The notes under the pieces were generated by a model that was not told where the DNA came from, did not search any database, and saw nothing but the letters and a program-made list of their open reading frames with translations. Shown here piece after piece: positions 34,159 through 42,796 of a stretch of DNA of 64,000 nucleotides. Position numbers and translations under genes: made by a program. Positions within the stretch are counted from its first letter, which is position 1. Each line of letters opens with the position of its first letter. The DNA is from Actinoplanes campanulatus (GTDB taxonomy: Bacteria > Actinomycetota > Actinomycetes > Mycobacteriales > Micromonosporaceae), in contig NZ_BMPW01000016.1 in NCBI RefSeq assembly GCF_014647795.1, positions 124,001 to 188,000 of the forward strand. The letters are read 5' to 3'.

Positions 34159-34188
34159 GCCATAACGGAGCCTTAACGGAACCGTCAA
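34159..34188 (-). promoter_or_regulatory. Candidate promoter of the LPMO-DUF305 operon
   Basis: On the minus strand TTGACG (34188-34183), 18-base spacer, TATGGC (34164-34159), about 56 bases before the LPMO start. Spacing and -35 are good, -10 is partial. Confidence 0.4.
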
Positions 34189-34207
34189 ACCCCTTTAAAA
34201 GCCTGAC

Positions 34208-35512
34208 CTACCGACGTCTGCGCTGGTCAGCGGGCTCAAGAACGGGTGCGTGGAGGAGGAATCCGATGCGCGCGCCACCCAGCGGGCTACGGTCGATGAC
34301 CAATTGCCCACGGACCGTCTCCGCGGTCCGGCGCACGATGTCCAGGCCCAGACCCGTGGAGCCGGCGCCGCTCACGCCACGCTGCACGGCGGTCTCCGGG
34401 TCCGGGATGCCGGGGCCGGCGTCGTCGACGAGCAGCCCGCTGGCCGAGACGCTGACCCGGAACGCGGTGCCGTCCGGGGTGTGCGAGAAGACGTTGCCGA
34501 GCAGCGCGTCCACCACCAGGATCACATCGCCGGCCGGCATCGGGATCATCACCGGCTCGTTGCCGCCGACCACCTCCCACGGGCGCTCCTGGTCCTCGGC
34601 CAGCACCGACCAGAAGGCCAGCCGGTCGGCGAGCACCTCGACCAGGTCGCACTGCTGGGAGCCGCGCTTCTCGATGCTGCCCAACCGGGCGCCGGTGATG
34701 ATCGCCTCCAGCTCCTCGTCGAGCAGGTCGCACGCCTGCCGCATCCGCTCCGCGATCGGGCCGGGTGGCATCGCCTCCACGTCGAGACGGAGACCCGTCA
34801 GGGGCGTACGCAATCGGTGTGAAAGGTCCGCGGCGAGCTCGCGCTCCCGGTCGAGCAGGCGCCGCAGATCGTCGGCCATGCCGTTGAAGGCGGTGGCGGC
34901 GTCGCGCAGCTCGCTGGGGCCGATCGGGGTGATCCGCTCGTTGAGTTCGCCGCCGCCGAGGCGGCGGCTGGCCGCCGCGAGCCCGCGGGTGGCCCGGACC
35001 AGCTGGCTGCCGAGCCGGTCGGCGAAGAGGATCGAGCCGCCGACCAGGACGACGGCGAGCGCGCCCAGGTAGAGCCAGGCCGTGCCGACGCCACGCCGGG
35101 TGTCCGCCTCGGGGATGAACACCTCGACGACCACGGTCCGGCCGTCGGTCAGCACGGTCGGCTGGAGGTAGGCGACGCCGCCGGCACTGTCCGCGGTGGC
35201 GGCCCGGCGCTCCTGCGCGGCCCGCTGCACGGTGGTGTCGCTGAGGTGGCTGGCGCCGATCGGCTCGATGCCGGGCAGGTGGACCGCCAGGTTCCCGGCG
35301 CTGCCCGCGGCGGTGCTGGCCACCGCGTTGGTGAGGGACACCAGGTCGCTGTCGACACCGAGCACGGTGACCATCGAGGTGGCCTGCTGCCGCGCGTCCG
35401 AGATGGCCCGGTCATACGCGATCTGCCGGGTGGCGACCGCGAGCGGCACCAGGAAGGCCAGGGCCACCATCGAGGTGATGGCCAGCGCCAGCCGGTTGAG
35501 CGCCCATCTCAT
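34208..35512 (-). CDS. Two-component sensor histidine kinase
   Basis: A 434-aa membrane kinase. TM1 is near LALAITSMVALAFLVPLAV; an extracellular sensing segment of about 130 residues is followed by TM2 (AWLYLGALAVVLVGGSILF) and a HAMP domain. The dimerisation/phosphoacceptor helix has LAADLSHRLRTPLTGL, where His is the phosphoacceptor. The catalytic domain has VDALLGNVFSHTPDG (N box) and VDDAGPGIP (G1). Start 35512 overlaps the regulator stop by ATGA, so the pair is co-translated. The signal is not known. Confidence 0.9.
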   Translation of the reverse strand: MRWALNRLALAITSMVALAFLVPLAVATRQIAYDRAISDARQQATSMVTVLGVDSDLVSLTNAVASTAAGSAGNLAVHLPGIEPIGASHLSDTTVQRAAQERRAATADSAGGVAYLQPTVLTDGRTVVVEVFIPEADTRRGVGTAWLYLGALAVVLVGGSILFADRLGSQLVRATRGLAAASRRLGGGELNERITPIGPSELRDAATAFNGMADDLRRLLDRERELAADLSHRLRTPLTGLRLDVEAMPPGPIAERMRQACDLLDEELEAIITGARLGSIEKRGSQQCDLVEVLADRLAFWSVLAEDQERPWEVVGGNEPVMIPMPAGDVILVVDALLGNVFSHTPDGTAFRVSVSASGLLVDDAGPGIPDPETAVQRGVSGAGSTGLGLDIVRRTAETVRGQLVIDRSPLGGARIGFLLHAPVLEPADQRRRR

Positions 35513-36195
35513 TGCGGATCGACCATCATGACGCCCACCCCTCGGACGGTGTGCAGGAAACGCGGTCTCGCGGCGGTCTCGCCGAGTTTGCGGCGCAGCC
35601 ACGAGATGTGGACGTCGATGGTCTGCTCCTCGCCGATCCGGGCCTGCTGCCACACCTGGTTCATCAGCTCGCGCCGGCTGATCACCTGGCCGACCCGCTC
35701 GGCAAGATACGCGAGAACGTCGAACTCGCGCCGGGTCAGCTGCAACGGCTCGCCACGCAACTCCACCCGGCGCTGCCTCGGCTTGATCACCAGTTCACCC
35801 ACGGTGATGGTGTTGGGCTGCTGCTCGATGGTGGTCCGGGCGCGGCGCAGCACCGCCGAGATGCGGGCCAGGATGTGCCCGCCGGAGAACGGCTTGGTCA
35901 CGTAGTCGTCGGCGCCGGCCGAGAGGAGCGCGATGATGTCCGCCTCCGACCGCCGGGCAGTGGCGACGATCACCGGTACGTCGGACACGGTCCGCATCAT
36001 CCGCAGCGCGTCGGTGCCGTCGATGTCGGGCAGTCCAAGGTCGAGAATCACCAGGTCCGGCCGCTCCTGGGTGACGATCTTCAGCGCCTGGGCAGCCTGA
36101 CCGACCGGGCGCACCACATGCCCGGCCTCGGTCAGCGCACGGGTCAGCGCGGCCGTGATGATGCGGTCGTCCTCGACCAACAGGATCATCGCCAT
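35509..36195 (-). CDS. OmpR/PhoB-family response regulator
   Basis: A 228-aa regulator. The receiver domain begins MILLVEDDRIITAAL and has the phosphoacceptor Asp in LVILDLGLPDIDG and the Lys in GADDYVTKPF. A winged-helix trans_reg_C domain follows (LQLTRREFDVLAYLAERVGQ, IDVHISWLRRKLGE, and HTVRGVGVMM). Start at 36195 is supported by TATGGT seven bases upstream (leaderless). It is the first gene of the pair with the kinase at 34208 and is divergent from a small secreted protein, a possible target. Confidence 0.92.
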   Translation of the reverse strand: MAMILLVEDDRIITAALTRALTEAGHVVRPVGQAAQALKIVTQERPDLVILDLGLPDIDGTDALRMMRTVSDVPVIVATARRSEADIIALLSAGADDYVTKPFSGGHILARISAVLRRARTTIEQQPNTITVGELVIKPRQRRVELRGEPLQLTRREFDVLAYLAERVGQVISRRELMNQVWQQARIGEEQTIDVHISWLRRKLGETAARPRFLHTVRGVGVMMVDPQ

Positions 36196-36231
36196 GGCGA
36201 CAACCATAAGACCGGGTGAGAAGATGGCCGC

Positions 36232-36822
36232 GTGCGATCTTCCAGGTGGGTGCCGATAGCGGGTTGGTGCCTGGCCACCGCCACCAGCATCGTGCTCGGC
36301 TCGGTGGCGCTGTCCCCGGTGCTGACCGCGGCCCGCGCCGACAACGGGGCGCTGCCGGACATCGATCAGCTTCCGGCGCCCGCCGCGGTCTCCGAGACCA
36401 GCGACGCGCCACCGCCGGCCGAGACGACCGCACCGGCCCGGACCACCCGGCCCACCACGTCCGCGAAGCCCGGCCGGACCCGGCCCTCGTCGGCCCGGCC
36501 CACCGGCGCCACGACCACGCCGGCCGCCACGACGAAGCCGGCGACCACCACCGAGGACGGGTGGACCGTCACCACGAGTGACGGCATCAAAACCTACGTC
36601 CGGTCCTTCACCACCGAGGGCGGCACGGCGGTCATCAAGATGACCAGCGAGGGCATCGTCTCCCTGGTCACCGCTACTCCGGCGGACGGTTACCGGGTGG
36701 AGAAGACCGGCTCCGACGTCAACCTGGCGGTCTACTTCAACGAGACGAACCACAGCTTCATCGTTCACGCGCAGTGGTTCAACGGCGCGCCCTTCGTCGA
36801 GGTCAGCGAAGTAGGCGAGTGA
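36232..36822 (+). CDS. Secreted or anchored hypothetical protein with Thr/Pro-rich linker
   Basis: A 196-aa protein: a signal peptide or anchor (WCLATATSIVLGSVALSPVL), a low-complexity Pro/Thr/Ala linker (residues about 45-105), and a small C-terminal domain (WTVTTSDGIKTYVRSFTTEGG... NLAVYFNETNHSFIVHAQW). No family recognised. It starts 36 bases from the divergent response regulator, which may control it. Start GTG at 36232 is provisional. Confidence 0.65.
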   Translation: MRSSRWVPIAGWCLATATSIVLGSVALSPVLTAARADNGALPDIDQLPAPAAVSETSDAPPPAETTAPARTTRPTTSAKPGRTRPSSARPTGATTTPAATTKPATTTEDGWTVTTSDGIKTYVRSFTTEGGTAVIKMTSEGIVSLVTATPADGYRVEKTGSDVNLAVYFNETNHSFIVHAQWFNGAPFVEVSEVGE

Positions 36823-36960
36823 CCGCAAGGGTTTTCCCCGATTCGCTGACGCCGGTCGATATCTAACGTCTCACCTCAAGTCACCTCGGTGTGACCCGCC
36901 GTCCCTCCCCCGGGACGGTCGAGGCCCGCCCGCCATCCCCCGGGCGGGAGAGGAGAAGGC

Positions 36961-38919
36961 GTGAAACACCGTACCCCCGTCGTCATCGCGTTGACCGCCG
37001 CCACCGCGGCGGCGTCCGCGATGGTGGCGGTTGCCGGACCGGCGACCGCCCTGCCGCCCACCGATCCGGCCGCCGTCGCGGCCCGGGCGGCGGGCACCGC
37101 GTCGGCCCTCGTCGCCGATCGCCCATCAGTGCTGCAGGCCAGCGCGGATGAGGCGTTCGTGCAGCACCAGGTGATCACCACGGACAATCTGCAATACGTG
37201 CCCTTCGACCGCACCTACAAGGGACTGCCGGTCATCGGCGGTGACTTCGTCGTGGTCACCGACGCGGCCGGGCAGACGAAGTACACGTCGGTCGCACAGA
37301 CCCGGCCGATCGGTGAGCTCTCGGTCACCCCGAAGCTCTCCCCGGCCGAGTCGGTGGCCGTCGCCAAGGGCGAGCTCAAGACGGTGGCGAACGTCGAGAG
37401 CACCCGCCTGGTCGTGGTCCACACCACCGGCGCCCCGGCGCTGGCCTGGGAGTCCACCATCAACGGCACCCGGGTCGACGATCACGGCGAGCTGGGTGTC
37501 AGCCGCCTCACCGTGGACGTGGACGCGAACTCCGGCGCGGTCCTGCGCACCCACGAGCACGTCACCGGGGTGAGCGGCACCGGGACCGGCTGGATCACCG
37601 GCTCGGTCACCCTGGACACCACGCTGTCCGGTTCGACCTACAGCCTGCGTGACCCGTCGCTGACCACGCTGACCTGCCAGGACTCGTCGACCAACACGGT
37701 GTTCAGCGGCACCGACAACGTGTGGGGCAACGGCACCGGCAGCAACAAGGAGACCGGCTGCGTGGACGCGTTCTACGCGGCGCAGAAGCAGAAGGCGATG
37801 CTCTCCAGCTGGCTGGGCCGCACCGGCTTCACCAGCAGCGGCGGCGCCTGGCCGATCCGTGTCGGCCTGAACGAGACGAACGCCTACTACGACGGCACCC
37901 AGGTCCAGATCGGCAAGAACAGCGCCGGCCAGTGGATCTCGTCGCTCGACGTGGTGGGTCACGAGATCGGTCACGGCATCGACGACAACACCCCGGGCGG
38001 CATCTCCGGCAACGGCACGCAGGAGTTCGTCGGCGACGTCTTCGGCGCGGCCACCGAGGCCTACGCCGCCAACGCCAACGACCCGGCCGACTACCAGGTC
38101 GGTGAGGAGGTCAACCTGGTCGGCAGCGGCCCGATCCGGTACATGTACAACCCGTCGCTCGCCGGTGACGACAACTGCTACTCCAGCAGCACCCCGAGCC
38201 AGGAGGTGCACGCCGCGGCCGGTCCCGGCAACCACTGGTTCTACCTGCTCGCCGAGGGCACCAACCCGACCAACGGGCAGCCGGCCAGCACCCGGTGCAG
38301 CGGCTCCGGCGCCCTGACCGGCGTCGGCATCCAGACCGCCACCAAGATCTTCTACAACGCGATGCTGATGAAGACCTCCAGCTCGTCGTACCTGAAGTAC
38401 CGCACCTGGACGCTGACCTCGGCCAAGGCCCTGGACAGCACCTGTGGCCTGTTCAACAAGACCAAGGCCGCCTGGGACGCGGTCAGCGTGCCGGCGCAGA
38501 CCGCCGACCCGACCTGCACCACCGGCACGCCCACCACGTCGCCCACCACCTCGCCGACGACCGCGCCGGCGAGCTGCACCGGAACCAACGCCACCGATGT
38601 CTCGATCCCGGACGCCGGTTCGGCGGTCTACAGCGACATCGCGATCAGCGGCTGCGCCCGCAACGCGTCGTCCACCTCGACGATCGCGGTGAACGTCGTC
38701 CACACGTACCGGGGTGACGTGAAGCTCGACCTGGTCGCGCCGGACGGCTCCACCTACGCCCTGAAGGCGACGTCCAGCTCCGACAGCACCGACAACATCA
38801 GCGCCACCTACACCGCGAACCTGTCGGGCGAGGCGGCGAACGGCACCTGGCGTCTCAAGGCGCAGGACGTGTACTCGTCGGACACCGGTTACATCAACAC
38901 CTGGACTCTCACACTCTGA
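36961..38919 (+). CDS. Secreted M4-family (thermolysin-like) metalloprotease with C-terminal P domain
   Basis: A 652-aa secreted preproprotein. After a signal peptide come a FTP/PepSY-type propeptide (residues about 50-190) and the M4 catalytic domain: HEIGH at 334-338 (zinc His ligands and catalytic Glu), third ligand Glu355 in QEFVGDVFG, and the downstream active His in EVHAAAGPGNHWFYLL. A Thr/Pro linker near 520 leads to a proprotein-convertase P domain (about 540-652). Family members act as extracellular proteases matured by autocleavage. Start is GTG with RBS aggagaagg; two GC-rich hairpins in the 5' leader (36899-36948) may affect expression. Confidence 0.93.
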   Translation: MKHRTPVVIALTAATAAASAMVAVAGPATALPPTDPAAVAARAAGTASALVADRPSVLQASADEAFVQHQVITTDNLQYVPFDRTYKGLPVIGGDFVVVTDAAGQTKYTSVAQTRPIGELSVTPKLSPAESVAVAKGELKTVANVESTRLVVVHTTGAPALAWESTINGTRVDDHGELGVSRLTVDVDANSGAVLRTHEHVTGVSGTGTGWITGSVTLDTTLSGSTYSLRDPSLTTLTCQDSSTNTVFSGTDNVWGNGTGSNKETGCVDAFYAAQKQKAMLSSWLGRTGFTSSGGAWPIRVGLNETNAYYDGTQVQIGKNSAGQWISSLDVVGHEIGHGIDDNTPGGISGNGTQEFVGDVFGAATEAYAANANDPADYQVGEEVNLVGSGPIRYMYNPSLAGDDNCYSSSTPSQEVHAAAGPGNHWFYLLAEGTNPTNGQPASTRCSGSGALTGVGIQTATKIFYNAMLMKTSSSSYLKYRTWTLTSAKALDSTCGLFNKTKAAWDAVSVPAQTADPTCTTGTPTTSPTTSPTTAPASCTGTNATDVSIPDAGSAVYSDIAISGCARNASSTSTIAVNVVHTYRGDVKLDLVAPDGSTYALKATSSSDSTDNISATYTANLSGEAANGTWRLKAQDVYSSDTGYINTWTLTL

Positions 38920-38927
38920 GAGCCCCG

Positions 38928-38961
38928 TTCCGCCGGCGCCGCACCCGCGGCGCCGGCGGAA
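38928..38961 (+). terminator. Terminator after the M4 protease gene
   Basis: A perfect 15-base stem, TTCCGCCGGCGCCGC (38928-38942) with GCGGCGCCGGCGGAA (38947-38961), and a 4-base loop, starting nine bases after the stop codon. Confidence 0.8.
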
Positions 38962-39057
38962 ACGATCACCAGCTGATCACGTTCGTCACTCAGATCTGCC
39001 GCTCGGGCCGGGAGGGCCATAAGGTGCCTCCTAGATGTACGGACAGGAGGGCCCCCG

Positions 39058-39669
39058 GTGACTTACAGCGTGTATGGAATGGCGGCCGGGCGTCCCACCG
39101 GGGTCCTGGCCGACGTGTGGGGCCGTTCGCTGGTCCGGGACGTGGCACTCACCGTCGGAGCGGCCGCCGCGGTCGGCCTGGCCGCGCAGATCTCCCTCCC
39201 GGTTCCCGGTTCCCCGGTCCCGATCACCGGGCAGACCTTCGCCGTCCTGCTCGCGGGCGCCACCCTGGGCGCGACCCGCGGCGCCGCCGGCATGCTGCTG
39301 TACGTGGTGGCCGGCGCCCTGGGCGTCCCGTGGTTCGCGGACGGCGCCTCCGGCTGGCCCTCGGCCACCGCCGGCTACCTGATCGGGTTCGTCCTGGCGG
39401 CCGCCCTGGCCGGCCAGCTCGCGGCCCTCGGCGGGGACCGCCGCCCGGTCCACACGATCGGGCTGATGGCCGCCGGCAACGCGCTGATCTACCTGGTCGG
39501 GGTGCCGTGGCTGGCGTTCTCCACGGGCATCGGCCTGACCACCGCGCTGAGCCTGGGCCTCACCCCGTACCTGCTGGGTGACGTGCTGAAGATGGCACTG
39601 GCGGCGGCTCTGCTGCCGGGTGTCTGGGCGCTGATCCACCGGCACGTCGACACCGGCGATCGCTACTGA
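39058..39669 (+). CDS. bioY: BioY, biotin-specific S component of an ECF transporter
   Basis: A 203-aa membrane protein with about six TM segments. The BioY signature lies in SLPVPGSPVPITGQTFAVLLAGATLG (first 20 shown as SLPVPGSPVPITGQTFAVLL), followed by GAAGMLLYVVAGALGVPWF and GYLIGFVLAAALAGQLA. BioY captures biotin and works alone or with an EcfAT energising module; no ecfA/ecfT genes are nearby. Start is GTG with an agga RBS about nine bases upstream. Confidence 0.92.
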   Translation: MTYSVYGMAAGRPTGVLADVWGRSLVRDVALTVGAAAAVGLAAQISLPVPGSPVPITGQTFAVLLAGATLGATRGAAGMLLYVVAGALGVPWFADGASGWPSATAGYLIGFVLAAALAGQLAALGGDRRPVHTIGLMAAGNALIYLVGVPWLAFSTGIGLTTALSLGLTPYLLGDVLKMALAAALLPGVWALIHRHVDTGDRY

Positions 39670-39681
39670 CAAGCGATACAC

Positions 39682-39709
39682 ACAGGCTGTGCACACAGCC
39701 TGTGGATAA
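39682..39709. other. Short palindrome followed by a perfect DnaA-box-like 9-mer
   Basis: ACAGGCTGTG-CA-CACAGCCTGT (39682-39703) is a perfect 10-base-arm inverted repeat and may be the bioY terminator. The overlapping TGTGGATAA (39701-39709) is the reverse complement of the DnaA box TTATCCACA. Only one such box was noticed, so origin activity is not suggested. Confidence 0.4.
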
Positions 39710-39732
39710 CTCGAACAGATGTGCGAATCCGG

Positions 39733-40437
39733 TCAGCGGATCACCCTGGGTAGCCCGATCCGGGTTCGCACACCGGGCGACGAATGCACCAGCGGGGCGC
39801 CCTGCGGCATCGGCAGACCGGCCGCCGTGGTCAGGTCCTGTTCCAGGTCGAGCACCCGCGCCCGGTGCAGCACCCATGGCGGATGCCACACATCGACGCT
39901 GGTCAGGCGGCCGGCGACCACGGTGTAGAGGCGGTACTGGGTGGTCAGGAAATGGTCGATCCGGCCCAGCTCGGCGTCCGGGAACCGTTCTCCGGACCGG
40001 ACCCGTAGCCGGTATCCGGCACCGCGCGGCTCGTAGCGACGGCTGCCGCGATACACGGTCACGTCACCGTCCGTGCATAGTGTCATCCGGGACCACCGGT
40101 ACGGTAGGTTGAGGCCGGCCCGGGCGGTCACCACGGCCGGCAGCCGGGCGGCATCGAGCGAGAAGAAGTAGATCCCGGCGCCGCCGTCCGGACCGCGTAC
40201 GTACGTGCGCAGGTTGGTCTCCGGGAAAGTGGAGAGCCAGGGCAGGGCGGGCAGCCAGGGTGGGCGGATCTCGTCCATCAGGAACGGGAGCATGCCCACC
40301 CAGACCAGGCCGTCCTCGGCGTCCGGCGTGAGCCCGGCCGGGAGCAGCGGGCTCACCACCTCGGCCGGGTAACGCCAGTGCAGAAACGTCATCCGGCGCC
40401 ACCACTGGATCATCATGGCGGTGCGGACCTCGGTCAT
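39733..40437 (-). CDS. DUF2071 (YqjF-like) family protein
   Basis: A 234-aa protein of the DUF2071/acetoacetate-decarboxylase-like group. It shows FLHWRYPAEVVSPLLPAGLT near the N terminus, FPETNLRTYVRGPDG in the middle, and GVWFFSLDA-like GIYFFSLDAARLPAVVTAR. A catalytic role is not established for the family. Start 40437 removes an unlikely 46-residue extension; MMIQWW (40416) is an alternative. The roadblock gene lies 76 bases upstream on the same strand, so the two may be co-transcribed. Confidence 0.82.
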   Translation of the reverse strand: MTEVRTAMMIQWWRRMTFLHWRYPAEVVSPLLPAGLTPDAEDGLVWVGMLPFLMDEIRPPWLPALPWLSTFPETNLRTYVRGPDGGAGIYFFSLDAARLPAVVTARAGLNLPYRWSRMTLCTDGDVTVYRGSRRYEPRGAGYRLRVRSGERFPDAELGRIDHFLTTQYRLYTVVAGRLTSVDVWHPPWVLHRARVLDLEQDLTTAAGLPMPQGAPLVHSSPGVRTRIGLPRVIR

Positions 40438-40513
40438 CGGCGGGGCGAGCACGATCGACCACCTCCCGCCTCGAGTGTCCCGGTCCACCGCAAGAATCGG
40501 ACCGGGAAAACGC

Positions 40514-40885
40514 TCAGATGTCCAGAGCCTCCTCGATCCGCCGCAACTGGTGCCGGGCCAGGGCCAGGTTGGCACGATCCTTGTTCAGCGCCAGGTAGAG
40601 GAACAGGCCCTGCCCGGAACGGCCGGTCAACGGGCGGATCAGGTGGTACTGGGTGTCCAGCGAAATCAGGATGTCCTCGATCTTCTCGTGCAGGCTCAGC
40701 ATCTCCATGGTGCGCAGCTTCGCCCGTACCACCTCGGTGTTCGCGGCCGACGCCACCTGGAGATCGAAGTCCCTGCTCCCGCCGGCGATGCCCAGCGCCA
40801 TACCGCTGGATCGGTCGACGAGGGCGACGCCGATGGCGCCGTCGATCTGCATCGCGTCCTTGAGGGCTACGTCCATGTCCGGCAT
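40514..40885 (-). CDS. Roadblock/LC7-fold domain protein
   Basis: A 123-aa protein of roadblock/LC7 or profilin-like fold: DVALKDAMQIDGAIGVALVD, then SSGMALGIAGGSRDFDLQVA, and a final QLRRIEEAL helix. In actinomycetes such proteins often act with small GTPases or sensor kinases (conservon-type), but no conservon genes are adjacent. Start ATG 40885 has a gggagga RBS at good distance. Transcribed with the DUF2071 gene. Confidence 0.77.
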   Translation of the reverse strand: MPDMDVALKDAMQIDGAIGVALVDRSSGMALGIAGGSRDFDLQVASAANTEVVRAKLRTMEMLSLHEKIEDILISLDTQYHLIRPLTGRSGQGLFLYLALNKDRANLALARHQLRRIEEALDI

Positions 40886-41169
40886 CTCGGGTGTCCTCCC
40901 ACTTCCTCGGGTCTGGGCCTGAGCGTGATGGACACCGGCGGTAACCGGTCGCACACGATGTGCGCCTCGGCCGCATCCGGTCATGAGATCTTTCAGGTGA
41001 ACGGCGGCCGAGTTGCGGTTTTCTTCAAGTCAGAAACTGCTCATGACTTCACGTTGCGGTCCGTCGTGGTCACGCTCACGGATCGAAAACCCTTGGGGGT
41101 ACGCCGTAACCGCGCCCGATTCTCCGAAGTTGGGCGTCGGTAGAGCCGGGGTCTAGGCGGAGGGGACGC

Positions 41170-41511
41170 ATGGTGTCAGTGCCGCTGTACCAGGCGAAGG
41201 CCGAGATGTTCCGGACTCTCGGCCACCCGGTCCGGATCCGGGTGCTGGAACTCCTCCAGGACGGCCCGAAACCGGTCCGCGACCTGCTGGCCGAGATCGA
41301 CGTGGAGGCGTCGAACCTCTCCCAGCAGCTCGCGGTCTTGCGCCGGGCCGGCATCGTGACATCGTTCCGTGACGGGGCCCTGGTCATGTACATGCTCAGC
41401 ACCCCGGACGTCGCCGACCTGCTCGCCGCGGGCCGGCGCATCCTGGGCGCGGTCCTCACCGATCGCGACGGCCTCCTGGTGGAGCTCCGCGCCCAGGGCT
41501 CGACGAGCTAA
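41170..41511 (+). CDS. ArsR-family winged-helix regulator
   Basis: A 113-aa ArsR/SmtB-type repressor: EMFRTLGHPVRIRVLELLQD at the start, the recognition helix VEASNLSQQLAVLRRAGIV near residue 50, and the wing SFRDGALVMYML. No Cys pair typical of metal-sensing ArsR proteins is visible, so it may sense another signal. The RBS ggagggg is strong. The 3' end overlaps the full reading frame of the convergent RTX pseudogene by four bases. Confidence 0.87.
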   Translation: MVSVPLYQAKAEMFRTLGHPVRIRVLELLQDGPKPVRDLLAEIDVEASNLSQQLAVLRRAGIVTSFRDGALVMYMLSTPDVADLLAAGRRILGAVLTDRDGLLVELRAQGSTS

Positions 41512-42710
41512 CGCTCGCAGTTCACCACCACGTCCGGCGCGGCGTAGTCGCACTCGTCACCGGCCGCCGTGGCGTTCTCGCCACCGTCGAGGCGGTCCGC
41601 ATCGTCTTCGAAGTCGCCGGTGTCCGCGCGGAGCAGATCGTCACCACCCTCACCGAAGAAGGTGTCGGCCCCCGCGGTGTCGTGGATGAAGTCGCGGGCG
41701 TCGCCGCCGTAGACGACGTCGTCTCCCCACCCTCCGGAGATGTCGTCGTAGCCCCCACCACCCCGGATCTCGTCGTCGCCGTCGCCACCCCGGATGTAGT
41801 TGGCCGCGCCGTTGCCGATCAGGACGTCGTTGCCGCTGCCACTCCAGATCCACTCGACGTCATCGCCGACGGTGTCACCCTCACCCGCCCGGCCGTCGTT
41901 CTTCGCCGGCCCACCCAGGTCGACACGGACCGCATCGAAATAGTTGTATTAGTCGACCAGGTCGAGTCCGGTGTTGCCGATGAGAACGTCGGGCGACACC
42001 GCGTGGCTCAGCGGGTCGTCACCGGCCATGCTGTCGTTGCCGGGCCCACCGTCGATCCGATCCGGGCCAGCCTCACCGGAAAGATAGTCGTGGCCGGTGC
42101 CACCCAGCACCGTGTCCGCGCCCGCGCCGGCCTCGACCACGTCCGCGTGGGTGCCGCCGTCGATGAAGTCGTTGCCGGTCTGGCCACGGAGCAGGTCATA
42201 CCCGGCGCCACCGGAGATGACGTCGTTGCCGCTGCCGCCGTCGAGCGTGTCGTCTCCGGCCACGCCGTAGATCCTGTCGTTGCCGGTTCCGCCGTTCAGC
42301 ACGTCGGCGGCCGACCCGCCGGTAAGCACGTCGTTGCCGGCCCCGCCGTCCGCGGTCAGCGGGATGGCGGTGCGGTTGGTGACCGTGTCCGCGCCGCCGT
42401 AGGTGTAGACCCGCAGCGCGGTGGGGGTTTTCGGAAGCTTGCAGGTGACCTTGGTCTTGTCGCCACTCACGGCCTTGCAGCCGGTGCCGGGCTTGAGCGC
42501 GACCGCGTCGTCGATCAGGACGGTGTTGCCGGAGCGGGTGATCACCACCCGGTTGGTCCTACCGGCGGCGGCCTTGAACTGGACCTTGGTGGTCGCGTAG
42601 ACGGACGCGACGCCGGTCGTGGCGGCCTTTGCGGGCGTGGCCAGCGCACCTGCCGAGATCGTTGCGAGAAGGGTCATGCCGACCCGGGACAGCCAGATAT
42701 GACGGGACAC
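41508..42710 (-). pseudogene. Secreted RTX (calcium-binding nonapeptide) protein interrupted by an in-frame TAA
   Basis: The N-terminal 253 residues (42710-41952) have a signal peptide (TLLATISAGALATPAKA) and RTX repeats of the form GGxGNDxL. An in-frame TAA at 41951-41949 stops translation after GLDLVD. The same frame then stays open for another 147 codons and continues the family without loss (YNYFDAVRVDLGG, WSGSGNDVLIGNG, GGDGDDEIRGGGGYDDISGG) to a natural stop at 41508. The neighbouring paralogue at 42797 has the corresponding region intact. So a nonsense change in an otherwise well-kept gene is likely; readthrough is possible. Start GTG 42710, RBS ggggag. Confidence 0.8.
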
Positions 42711-42761
42711 AGTGGATGCTCCCCTGAGAACCGGCGGCCGATGCGCCACACGGGAAGCAAG

Positions 42762-42789
42762 ATCATAAATGGCCGGCCCGGGTCGTCAA
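42762..42789 (-). promoter_or_regulatory. Candidate SigA-type promoter of the downstream RTX gene
   Basis: TTGACG (42789-42784), 16-base spacer, TATGAT (42767-42762), about 50 bases before the GTG at 42710. The -10 region (GCAAGATCATAAATG, plus strand) is repeated nearly exactly (GCAAGATCGTAAGTG) 46 bases before the second RTX gene at 44258-44272, supporting a shared promoter after gene duplication. Confidence 0.55.
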
Positions 42790-42796
42790 GGCCCGG

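Noticed and set aside
38962-39057. Biotin-responsive or other riboswitch before bioY
   Set aside because: Only about 95 bases after a terminator, no conserved riboswitch core recognised.
39701-39709. Replication origin
   Set aside because: Only one DnaA-box-like 9-mer and no dnaA/dnaN neighbours.
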